DNA from: Meandrina meandrites
Lineage: Eukaryota; Cnidaria; Anthozoa; Scleractinia; Meandrinidae
Assembly (NCBI GenBank): GCA_963693305.1
Contig: OY855916.1
Coordinates: 3,485,001-3,549,000, forward strand
Direction of reading: 5' to 3'
DNA length: 64,000 nt
This document shows positions 54,850 through 64,000 of this stretch, one piece after another. Position 1 is the stretch's first letter. Each line of letters starts with the position of its first letter. A program made the position numbers and the translations under genes. Under the pieces are notes generated by a model. That model was not told the origin of the DNA and ran no database searches. It was given only the letters and a program-made list of their open reading frames with translations.

Positions 54850-56287
54850 TGTATTCTTGTTTACCAAGAAGACTCCGTCAGTGTGCGTCCGGTTCTGTTA
54901 GATTCTTTCAACTCGATTCCGTCCGCTTTATTCTTCTAACAACCTTCTGAGATGATGGTAAGCTGAGTAAATATCTATATACAAGCGTAAGCCTTAATTA
55001 CTACAACGTATTTGCAGATTATGTTGTAACATGTTATAAATCGCAACAAATTGTTTGCGCTCAAACCATTTACGGCAAAAGCGTGTCATCGCACGTTAAT
55101 GTTGACCTTTTTAAGATGCAAATAAGACTTAGAACACGAAAATCTAGTTCATGACCCGCTTTGGCTTATGGCTGGTGACGTTCACATTAGACCAGGTTTC
55201 CGTTTGCATAAGTGTGGCCATTGTTTGGGCTCGTCACGCAACGCCCCCTCCCCCATAAAATCGGCTGCGAAGGAGACTAGCCGATTTCGGGCTCAAAATA
55301 TTCTTGGAATATTCTTAGATTAAGAATTTACTATGATACTTTTTACACTCATTTTCTATACTTTTTTTATACTCATTTTTTTAAGCGATGACGTCATTTT
55401 ATGACGTCATCGGTTAATGCTGTAGAGCGGAAAAGCGATGGAATTTATGGAGTTTTTGGTGTTACGGTGTTACGATTACTCCCTGAATTGAACCGAAGAG
55501 CAATGGGAACCAGGTGCATTGTTTGTATTCTTTTTGAGATCCGCCATCTTGTTTTTTGGCAAAGGAAGATATTTTTTTGCAGCTTGTATCATCACCGATC
55601 GGCAAACCTTATTTCATTTGTAGCTGTTAAATTGAGATTTCGAGTCTGCAGTGAGTGTTGCACTTTATCAGTTATCGAATAAATTTGGCATAAAGTTAAG
55701 AAGTGATGTCTGTCGTGACTGCAGACGAAGCAACCGATTATTAGCAGTTTTGAAACATCTGTTGAAAAGGTGAGCCATCTTAAACCTTTTTTTAAGCGAT
55801 GACGATGACGTGATCGATTAATCTCGCCGTGCGAGTGGACAGGATCTGTTGTTGTCTGTTGTCTGTTGCCTGTTGTGATCAACCGATCTGTAGAATGAAC
55901 CGAATACTGGGAAAAGAAATCAAGTCAACTCAACAAGAAATCGTCGCATAGAACTCAAAGCAAAATACTCCTGGGCCGTTAGAAAGGACTAATTTAAAGC
56001 ATAAACGAAAGAAACAAATTATATTTGATGCGTTCTATAAGATTTAGTAAACAGAAATCTCTCCATTCTTTAAAACAAAAGGTGTAAACAATTTTAGACA
56101 GCGTTTGACCTTGCATCGTATATCGTATATCGTATGTCACGCCAAGATAACGCAATTTTTGTTGAACAATCATTCAGCACAGAAGTTGTCAGTTACTTTT
56201 ATGTACCCTAATTTTTTGACAAATGTCCTGAAAATTATCAAAGACCCCTTGTGAAACGTCATCGCTTCTGCATGCATCGCGTGCCGT
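54850..56287. other. Interior of the minisatellite-ended element
   Basis: No gene is recognised. Two TGACGTCAT motifs occur near 55,388 and 55,401, and an AAGCGATGACG motif recurs at 55,383 and 55,793. ORFs are short and unconserved. Confidence 0.4.
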
Positions 56288-56524
56288 TTATTTTTTGTAA
56301 GGGGAGGCTAAATGGTAAATGACAGGCCTACGCGGACTCCCCTCGTGACCTTTAATTGGGACGCATTTGAGCCTTGGGTCAAAGTTTCGCTCTAACGAGC
56401 GTATCTTTGAGGGTTTTACCTTCTTATATGATATAATTGGAGGCTTTGTGTAGATTTTTTTCAGCAACGGCTGATTTTGTATTAAACCCCACTTTTCCAT
56501 TAATATTTGTTTAAGGTCACGCAC
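56288..56524 (-). pseudogene. Retroelement ORF tail fragment
   Basis: Minus-strand frame with RDLKQILMEKWGLIQ, PPIISYKKVKPSKI and RSLERNF. It resembles the segment after the reverse transcriptase in retroelements whose proteins read KxPPIxSYKRGKSLKD. A matching plus-strand piece (TATAAGAGGGGTAAATCCCT) lies at 57,003-57,040, so the remnant is present in both orientations around a MITE. Confidence 0.4.
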
Positions 56525-57002
56525 TGATGGGTGATATGTAGTGACAGATCATCTGTCACTGCCATCGGATGGCATTGCCATCGGATGGCAATATTTTATT
56601 GTGAGTCTTTTTATTTTGTTTGAGAGCCGACTTTCTCCCGGCAAAGTTCACCTCCTATCCCGACAAAATACCTTAGGGATATGCTTGGCTTAATCTTAAA
56701 GGAAAATTCATTCCAATTTAATGGCGATAACTATTACGATTTAATGGAGCATAGCGAAACTGACGACCAAGATGAGGCCTCACCCCCACCATCACAACCA
56801 AGACGGGTCCGGGTCGAAAGAGCCTAGCATCCCAAACCACCACGAAAGCCTGAGAAAAGCGAAAAGAAAGAGAACAACCCGCCAGAACGAAAACGAGAAG
56901 AAAAACGAGGGTCTAAACGAAAGTACGTAGTGGATCAACGCTCCGTAGAAGCGAAGAAAATATTGCCATTTGTCACTACATATCACCCATCAGTGCGTGA
57001 CC
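56515..57002. mobile_element. MITE with 32-bp perfect inverted repeats
   Basis: 56,515-56,546 and 56,971-57,002 are exact inverted repeats (GGTCACGCACTGATGGG at the left end). Just inside the left end, GCCATCGGATGGCA motifs are repeated. It is nested between the two opposed retroelement fragments. Confidence 0.7.
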
Positions 57003-58042
57003 TATAAGAGGGGTAAATCCCTCAAAGATACTTGTTAGACGCTTTCCTCTCCAGTTAAGCTGGAGTAGGAAAGAGGGAGCGCCTCGGCCAACAATTAAAA
57101 TGTTAGCCAATCGTATAGCTTTTGCCATTGGCGAAATCTTGCGGCGTTTCGAACAACCGTCACAATAATGTTAAAATTTTTAAAAGTAATACGAGTGTAA
57201 TGGAAAGAAGAGTTTATTCCCATCGTTCGTTGTCGACTTCAAACGGACAGTAAATATATCATAGCTTCATTGCAACGTTTTCTTGATCAAAGTTGTATTG
57301 AATTCGTGCATCTATGTAAATTAGACATTCGTAGGATAGCATGTGTAAACTACCTAACAATGTTTTCATTCAAACGGTGTCGACTGATTACGTGGCCAAA
57401 AGGCCTATAAATAAGGAGTTTTAGTTGTAGGAATATTTGTCCAGGATGGTTACATTCTTTTAAAGTTTTATGATTTACTATTACTAAATCCAAGCACTGA
57501 TAATGTACTGTTATTGTGTACTGTAGAGTAAAAGCGAACTTGTATGAAAGAGTAAAAAGGCGTTCGAAGTAAAAAAAAGGTACAAAAATTTCCTTTTAGT
57601 GATATCATTTCGGGCAGACAATGAATTGCGTGACAATGAAATGAATCCCTTCAAAGGTCAACTTTGCCGTAGATAAGTGGGCCCAAAATGTGCGAGTATA
57701 AACCTGTCAGCAAATATGTCTATTTACCGTAGACATACAGTAGTGTTAGCTTAAAAAAAATTTTCTTTTTGCTGCTGGGTACTGTGTGGTGGGTCATTGT
57801 GTGGTGGGTCATTGTGTGGAGGGTGCACTATGTGGTGGTTGGGCCATTGTGTGGTGGGTCATTATGTGGTGGGTCATTCTGTGGTGGGTCATTCTGTGGT
57901 AGGTGCACTGTGTGGTGGTTACGCCATGGTGGGTAACGTTCCAAACCCTAATAAGAGGTCATAGATAAAAGAATATAAAATATATTATGGTTTCTGGTCT
58001 GAAACAGTTATAAGGGTCTTGATGAAAAAGAACGCCGAGAAA

Positions 58043-58474
58043 GGACTGGGCGAATCGCCTTTTTTGTGACAGAGATAGCCATTCTCGTCCCCATAGCCCT
58101 TTTCGCTTCTCTTAGCTGGCAGGGCCTTGGCACGAGAAATGAAGGGCTCTGGGGACATGGGATTTTTTAATTAATTCGATTTTTTTGATTGGCCGTTTAA
58201 AACAAAGAAATCTTGAGCGGAAGTAAAAGACGCCACGACTTTCTCATACATTCTTTTGAAAAATCGTGACGGCATACATGAAGTCCGGAAGTCCTAGAAT
58301 CTAGGACCCAGAGCCCTTCGTTTCTCGTGCCAAGGCCCTGCCGGCTAAGAGAAACGAAAAGGGCTATGGGGACGAGAATGAGAGATAGCGTGACCAAAAC
58401 ACAATCGCAAATTCTAAGAATCGGGTGATTCGTTGTACTTATTCAGTGTTTGTAGTCTCTTTGTTCGAAGGAGA
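58043..58474 (+). promoter_or_regulatory. Conserved upstream block of copy I, split by a MITE
   Basis: GGACTGGGCGAATCGCC at 58,043 and the GTGATTCGTTGTACTTATTC box (58,425-58,444) correspond to the block before copy A. A 301-bp MITE lies between them, so the proximal part starts at AGAGATAGCGTGACC (58,381). Confidence 0.5.
58080..58380. mobile_element. Mutator-like MITE in the upstream block of copy I
   Basis: Ends CATTCTCGTCCCCATAGCCC and GGGCTATGGGGACGAGAATG are inverted repeats of about 100 bases, flanked by the perfect 9-bp duplication AGAGATAGC (58,071-58,079 and 58,381-58,389). Copies A, B and H lack it at this site. The ends match the 69-bp element at 20,391. Confidence 0.8.
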
Positions 58475-61404
58475 ATGTCTTCATCTCGTAACTTGGAAGA
58501 AGAAATCAAATCTCACAGCAGTGAAGTACTCGAGGATGTGAGCAAACGCATCAAGGAAGCTTTCGACATTCTGGACCTCGAGACGACCAGAGTTCGTAAG
58601 GAAATGGAAGCTCTTGATGAGGCAGCGAAGAAGCTCGAGCACGTTCATTTCTCGAAAATGGTGAATCTTAATGTCGGCGGCCACCTTTTCTCGACCAGTT
58701 TGGCAACCTTGAACAAAGATCCAGGTATTTTAAATTTACCCGTGACATCTTGAATATTAAATAAAATAAGGTCTACTAAATGAACTTATTAAAGTATTTT
58801 AAAACATAGAGACTTTCGCTTTCTTTGGACTGGCTAACATTTCTGCGTGAATAACTGTTTCTCCGATTAGTGGGATGTTTCGAAAGCAAATATCAGCGTG
58901 TTATTGAAGTGCTTTTAAAAGAAAAGGTTACTTCATTGTTTCTGAGAAACTCTGAAAAATGCTGCTTAGGAAGCATTTTTAGAGTCTTTAGATTCCAGGG
59001 TCTTATTTACTTTTCTTCAATTATGTTATCTCAGGTTCGATGTTACACGCCATGTTTTCGGGAAGATTTGACACAAAGGCAAGCGAGGATGGATCTTACT
59101 TCATTGATCGCGATGGAACTCACTTCCGGTATATCCTGAATTATCTTCGTACTGGGCAGCTCATTGTGCCAAACGACGAGCTTGTTCGAATTCGCGAAGA
59201 GCTTCTGGCCGAGGCCGAATTTTATCAAGTTGAGGGAATAATTAAGGCGTTGAAACCCAAATTCTTTGAGGATTCTGTGATCCTGTCATCAGATCAACGC
59301 CAGACCTTGATAAATTGGTTGAAGGAAACCCGGGCTTTCACAAACGCCAGCGACAAGTTGTTATATCGCGCTTCTCGCAATGGCTGGGCTGCTTCCAACT
59401 TTCACTCTTGTTGTGACAACAAGGGACCGACTGTGACAGTGGTCAAGAGTACTGGAAATTACATATTTGGAGGATATACCGAGCACCAATGGGATGGTAG
59501 GTGTTACCCGGGGGTGTTACACAGCCGTGAATTTTCGATGAAGTTAGTTACTTCCCGATACATAACAATAAAACGAGCAGAAATGCCATGTCTATATCAG
59601 CGAAGTAAGAAAAGGGGGTAGAAACGGGGGGGGGGGGGGGGGGGGGTAGGTGGGTGGTGATGAAGCAAATTTTATTGTTAATCATAGCCCAGTAGTGACT
59701 TGGCTAAATATTAACAGGAATATTTGTGATAGGGATGCAATACCTGCAAATGATACTTTGACGACTTTACCGAAAAATTTCTGCTGGAAGAATAATGACA
59801 ACACACAAAAATTCAAAGACGCACTATGATCTACAAGTACATAAACGTTAATTCGACTTGTTCAAGAGTATCTGAACGACAACCAATCAACCGTGAAATG
59901 TTAACATCTCCCTTAGAAAGTAGAACACATTTTCATCGCAACTGTAAAACGCTGCTATAATATAAAAAATAAACGCTGGTTTCAAAGGAGATGGGACATT
60001 TCCAGTCTCTTTATTCAAATGACCCTCTTATCTCCGATCAACAAAACATAGTAACAATAGGTAACAGCAGAAACTCATAAGGAGTTGAAACGTATAACGT
60101 GCGTTCACAGCGTTCGAACATTCAGTTTGCCAAGTACCATATTTGGAAACACAAGGAGCTTGTACGCGAATGATTTACACACGTTTTCGCTTTTGCGGTA
60201 AGTCACTTGAATTCCGACCTAAACGCCGTGAATTACTCACAGAAACTAAAGAAATTCATCAACAGTATCCAAGTGAAGATCTTCGGACCATTAAATGACG
60301 ATGAAACAAGAATTTAACCAAATTTAACTCTATTTAACCATGGTTGTTTAAAAACAAGATTACGCCATTTAGCGCGAGCTAGCGCGCGCTGTGAATTTAA
60401 TCAAAATATTGCAATTTTGATTGGTTGATTTTTTTCTCGTGGTTTTCCAAATATGGTACTTAATGGAAACGAATGTTCAAACGCTTTGTACAATGCGAAT
60501 CATAGGGAGTTACACGTTTCAACCCTTATGGGTTTCTGGTAACAGGTCATAACAATGCCCCTAGCCCTGAATAATAATAGAGGTAGTGTTTACAGCTGGC
60601 AAATGAAAATAGAGGTTCCAGAGAGGTAGTGTCTTACTGGTCTCCAGGTATGGTATTCTTTATTTATCCACGGTAAAAATTTGACAGCAAACAGGGACAA
60701 GTGGCTGTGGGGACAAGAGTGACGACATCTCGCTCCCAGACCTCTTGTGAATAAAGTTGCGAGATTACACTTAAGTAGTTAACATGGGGTACCTTTCAGG
60801 GTATTTCATGTAAAGCTCTTTTACCAGAAGGTATCTGAAAACTTTTATAGGTAAATTGTAAAATTTAAGATGAACGACCTGACATTTTTTTTTTGGGGGG
60901 GGAGGGGGGGTGGGGAAGGGGAGGAGTTATGTACAAATTAAAATACTTGAACTAGTTTTAAAGCCAAGAAAGTGGATATATTGGCACTTATTTTCCTAGT
61001 AGTCTTTCGAATCTTGTGATTTTGGGGATGCTGCTCCGTAGTGGATGAATTTCTGGTGAACATTAAAATCGATCAGTTATTTTCTTTCTTCGTTAGGTTC
61101 TGGAGCTTACAAAAATGCACCAGCATCGTTCCTGTTCAGCCTTGTCAACCCAAGCGGTCTGCCACCAACAAAGATGCCTTTGATAGCTGGAAAAGAAGGA
61201 AATGCTGTCTACAGCAACAGTGGCTATGGACCAACATTTGGAAGTGGCCACGATATTCATATTTCCAATTCACCAAATACCTCCAACGGCTGCTACGTAA
61301 ACCTGAATTACGCGTACCAGTGTCCAGCGGGTCAGAATACTACCACATTTTTAACAGGAAATCGAAACTTCCTTGTCAGTGAAATGGAAGTTTTTGGCTT
61401 TTAA
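58475..61404 (+). CDS. Copy I: intact coiled-coil/KCTD-type BTB/TLDc protein
   Basis: Exons 58,475-58,724, 59,035-59,496 and 61,097-61,404 give 339 aa. Donors are CCAG|GTATTT and GATG|GTAGGT; acceptors are CTCAG|GTTC and GTTAG|GTTC. The helix LEDVSKRIKEAFDILDLE is followed by the BTB (LNVGGHLFSTS, SMLHAMFSGRF, YFIDRDGTHFRYILNYL) and TLDc (LLYRASRNGWAASNFHSCC, FGGYTEHQWDG, NYAYQCPAGQNTTTF, MEVFGF). It has one extra codon in the TLDc (KSTGNYIF for KSGNYIF) and ends at EVFGF as in copy A. Intron 2 is the longest of the intact copies (1,600 bases) and holds a G-run and a MITE. The frame is open upstream of the ATG without another ATG, so the start at 58,475 is preferred. Confidence 0.9.
59626..59646. 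repeat. Poly-G tract in intron 2 of copy I
   Basis: Twenty-one G in a row on the coding strand, followed by TAGGTGGGTGG. A second G-rich stretch lies at 60,894-60,922 in the same intron. Confidence 0.9.
60061..60545. mobile_element. Imperfect inverted-repeat element in intron 2 of copy I
   Basis: About 100-base arms: CAGAAACTCATAAGGAGTTG and CCAAGTACCATATTTGGAAA on the left have inverted partners in CAACCCTTATGGGTTTCTGG and TTTCCAAATATGGTACTTA on the right. GTAAC occurs at both outer ends. No ORF. Confidence 0.6.
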
Positions 61405-63389
61405 ATGTGAGAGGCTTGTACTTGTGTGGCCGATATGAAATACAATTTGCAAACAATCACAGTTGAATAGTTGAATAGTTAATGATTGCCTAAAAGTTGT
61501 TACACATTAGGTCTATTGAGGATAAATCATTAAAATAAACTTTCAGTTTAGTTTTTGTTATTTTATTGATGCATCCTCGAATGCCCCGATTCCATTTAAT
61601 TGCTTGCTTATAATTCGGCTAATATTCTTCCAGATTTTGAAACTGATTTAGTAACGTCTTCAAATAAAAAACCACCACAAGGTTTATATCTTGCTTCAAA
61701 AAATTAACTTGGCACTCCGTAATGATAAGAGTCAATGTTATTCGAAGTCTTTAGTTCCAGAGAATTAACTGCTCAACAAACAACAAACGAAATGTTAATT
61801 AGGTTAAAACTCTAAAGCCTTGAATTTCAAGCATCTTAACGATGCGGGTTACGATAACTGACGATAGCCGGAGAGACTCTCTCCGGGCACGTTCCAGAAC
61901 GGCGAAAGGCATCGCTGTTAATTCTCCACGTAAAAAATGGACAAAAGTTCATTTCATGTCATTTGCCATTGAAAAGGAAATCGGTAGCCTCCAAAATTGG
62001 GAGTTTTCTTTGGTGGCAGCAATACAATTTTTTTGACGCGTTATTATCAATATATATATTTTTTCATTCAACGAATAAAAGGTAATGTGCCAATGTTAGC
62101 AACCTCGTAAGAGCAGATCAAAAGATACCTGGAGACGTTTTTTAACTGTTGAAATAAACTGTTGCTGTTGTAAAGCTGTTGTTTGTTTATATCGATGTAC
62201 ACGGACATGTGATGTATTTTATTTTGTTACAGTCTTGCACTCGCGTTTTGAACTACCGGTAGTCTTACTCGTATTCATACACACATACAAGTAAGCCACC
62301 GTTTACCCGTGAGAAACGGTTACAAGGCTACCCCGATGATAGCAAAAAAACGGAAATTATCTGCACCCAGAAGTCGGGGTATCTTCAGGTCAATATGGGG
62401 GTCCACTTCCATCCGGAGCAAAGAGTTCACGAAATTCTGATGAAACAGCCCGTCGTGTTCAAATTTAGTATTGGATAAACGAAAGGGAGGAAAATATCAC
62501 GCCTTTGTCAGCAGCGTTAAAGATAATAGAAGGGTTCGTACTAAAAAGTGGAAAGCCATTCTCAACTACTGCTTGCAATATTGGGCGTGCGTCATGCGCC
62601 CACTGTAACAGAGAAAGAGTGTGAGAGTTATAAAAACTTTGCAATTAGATACTGAAGTCATCAAGTCGGTTGATCTGACTTTTTTCCCATAGAAAGGATG
62701 ACTTCAAATGTCGAATTTGTGTAGGACGAGGCGGCTGTGAGTATTGCTAATTCCCTGCTTTGGCTAGTTATTAATGACCATGGGTTTACATTCCGGAGGT
62801 TTTTTTCCGCAAGGATTTTTGCGTCCGATATTTGGTGGAGTGGGCTTACTTTCGGCAGCACTTAACTTGGGAATTTTGTAGTACATTCTTGGACCTTTTT
62901 GATCTTGCTCGATATTCATTATATATTATTCCTAATCAGATTTTGCTGGACATGAGCAACAATTTGGTTTGACAGTCCTACACGATTCCTTTCCGAGTGG
63001 GTTTAGAAGCCTTTAGAGTGCAGCTTAGGTTTGTCCAACATGACATAATTGAAAGCACCTTTCCTTTGTATGAGACAAAAATAAATTCCTTGAATACAGT
63101 CCAGTACAATCTCTTTGATTCTGAATTAAACGTACTTTACTCAGTATAGTTTCCAGGCCTGTAGGAACGACTTAATTAATACTCGGTGTGTTTGAATTGG
63201 GTAAGAAGGCTTCATCCCCGGAAAATTCAGACATCAGACAGAAAATTCAGTCATCCCTCCCTGTCATTTTGTGCATTTCAAACGACTTTGAGACCCATTT
63301 TAATGCCCGTCTCAAGTCATCTCAGTTCTGACGCTTTTCCTTTCGTTCCTACCGCATTTACTTCTAAGAGGACTTTGCCTATCAGATTT
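61405..63389 (+). other. Downstream/intergenic unit after copy I
   Basis: 3' UTR with AATAAA, shared downstream block (61,550-61,770), second conserved block (61,830-62,040), then unit sequence. 62,700-62,890 is homologous to 7,700-7,920. No gene is supported. Confidence 0.55.
61534..61539 (+). terminator. Poly(A) signal AATAAA of copy I
   Basis: Canonical hexamer 130 bases after the stop codon, in the conserved 3' UTR context. Confidence 0.6.
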
Positions 63390-64000
63390 TCGTGTTAACC
63401 TCTCGAGATAAAGCATGTTTTTAAGTTTCTATGCTGTTTTACATAATTATAAAAAAGTCGACAAATTTGTTTCGAAAGCTATTCCTGTAACGAAACCCAA
63501 ATAATACCTGGTGAGTGACAGGAATTAAAGGTTTGCCGGGAGTTTCACCCACTCAGGCACTATGGAAAGAACTTATGTTTAGCATCATGCATAAGAAGAT
63601 GATGATCCTCTCTTGCGTCATGACAGAGCGAGAACAAGACAGGTGGAAACCAAGCATGAATTCTTAACATCCGCGTAATAGCCATTGTCCACCGCAACGA
63701 AAAAGTTGGCGACTGGGTATATTTACCTATAAATCCTGGCGAGGGAAAGCCCTAAAAGTCTAAAAACGCTCATAAAAATGCACAGAAAAACTCTAAAAAC
63801 TTCAAACGCGGCATGAACAATGTTGTTAATGCAAGGACAAGTTCCGCAGAAACGTGGCTGTCTTGGTGTCCTAATGTCTGTGTTAGGTTCGCAAGGTATT
63901 GTGCATGTGGTATAATGACGGGCCGCCTTCTTTTTCCGTGCGGTGGATTGAAAGGCTCCATAATACGTCAGTGAAACTGGGCCTAATGCGAGGTAGGTTA
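63390..64000 (+). repeat. Second copy of the 30.36-30.86 kb repeat
   Basis: AAAGTCGACAAATTTGTTTCG, GGGAGTTTCACCCACTCAGG and AACGAAAAAGTTGGCGACTGG match the region after copy H. It runs to the window end, so its full length is not visible. Confidence 0.65.

Larger units (their letters stand above)
54463..57952. mobile_element. 3.49-kb element with minisatellite ends
   Basis: Ends TAGGGTTGGAACGTT and AACGTTCCAAACCCTA are inverted repeats. Directly inside, both ends consist of CACCACACAATGACC-type repeats (about four at 54,485-54,560 and about nine inverted at 57,781-57,935). The right edge abuts the unit upstream sequence AAGAGGTCATAGATAA. The interior includes a decayed reverse-transcriptase-like piece and a MITE, but no clear transposase. 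Confidence 0.55.

Noticed and set aside
57781..57935. Short direct repeats near 57.8 kb as a CRISPR-like array
   Set aside because: The repeats are a roughly 20-base minisatellite without regular unique spacers, inside a transposon end of a eukaryotic genome.

Overview
This is a eukaryotic nuclear window, most likely from an anthozoan cnidarian (stony coral or sea anemone). The evidence is AT-rich DNA, small genes with GT-AG introns, AATAAA signals, tRNA-headed SINEs and very many short inverted-repeat transposons. No taxon could be confirmed by search.

The window is dominated by one tandem gene family, with every copy on the + strand. The ancestral gene has three exons. Exon 1 encodes an N-terminal coiled-coil-like helix and the first strand of a T1/KCTD-type BTB domain. 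Exon 2 encodes the rest of the BTB and the first half of a TLDc domain. Exon 3 encodes the second half of the TLDc. I count nine copies plus one orphan exon-3 fragment: A (626-6120), B (8952-11510), C (14210-17105), H (27225-29000), orphan (31056-31178), D (34475-35805), E (37973-39310), F (remnant, 43378-44850), G (46850-48761) and I (58475-61404). B, H and I are intact 339-340 aa genes. A would also be intact, but a 3.57-kb Mutator-like transposon sits in its exon 2 with a perfect 9-bp target duplication. C, D, E, F and G form a second subfamily whose exon 1 is broken up and frameshifted. In C, D and E an ATG placed exactly at the BTB start could still give a BTB-TLDc protein of 274-276 aa without the coil.

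Each gene is followed by a recognisably homologous downstream block and preceded by a homologous upstream block, so whole units of roughly 8-9 kb were duplicated. D and E are a recent pair. Units differ mainly through insertions: PIF/Harbinger-like (18.75-19.56, 21.29-22.06, 31.59-32.37 kb), piggyBac-like (14.42-15.05 kb), pogo/Tigger-like (11.69-12.22 kb), Mutator-like MITEs (20.39 and 58.08 kb), SINEs, a LINE tail, foldback elements, a tRNA-like gene inside an inverted repeat, and a 4.48-kb element at 48,802-53,282. The last has about 860-bp terminal inverted repeats, a 6-bp target duplication and AG...CT ends, and resembles an internally deleted Maverick/Polinton. Its inverted repeats carry tandem GGGACTTTCC (kappa-B-like) motifs. 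A further 3.49-kb element (54,463-57,952) has ends built of a roughly 20-bp minisatellite.

Functionally, KCTD-type BTB domains usually oligomerise and often recruit Cullin-3, and TLDc domains bind the V-ATPase or act in oxidation resistance. The fused proteins could therefore be adaptors linking the two. That is inference; no function is shown by the sequence. The array looks like a birth-and-death family in which mobile elements have repeatedly created variant architectures.
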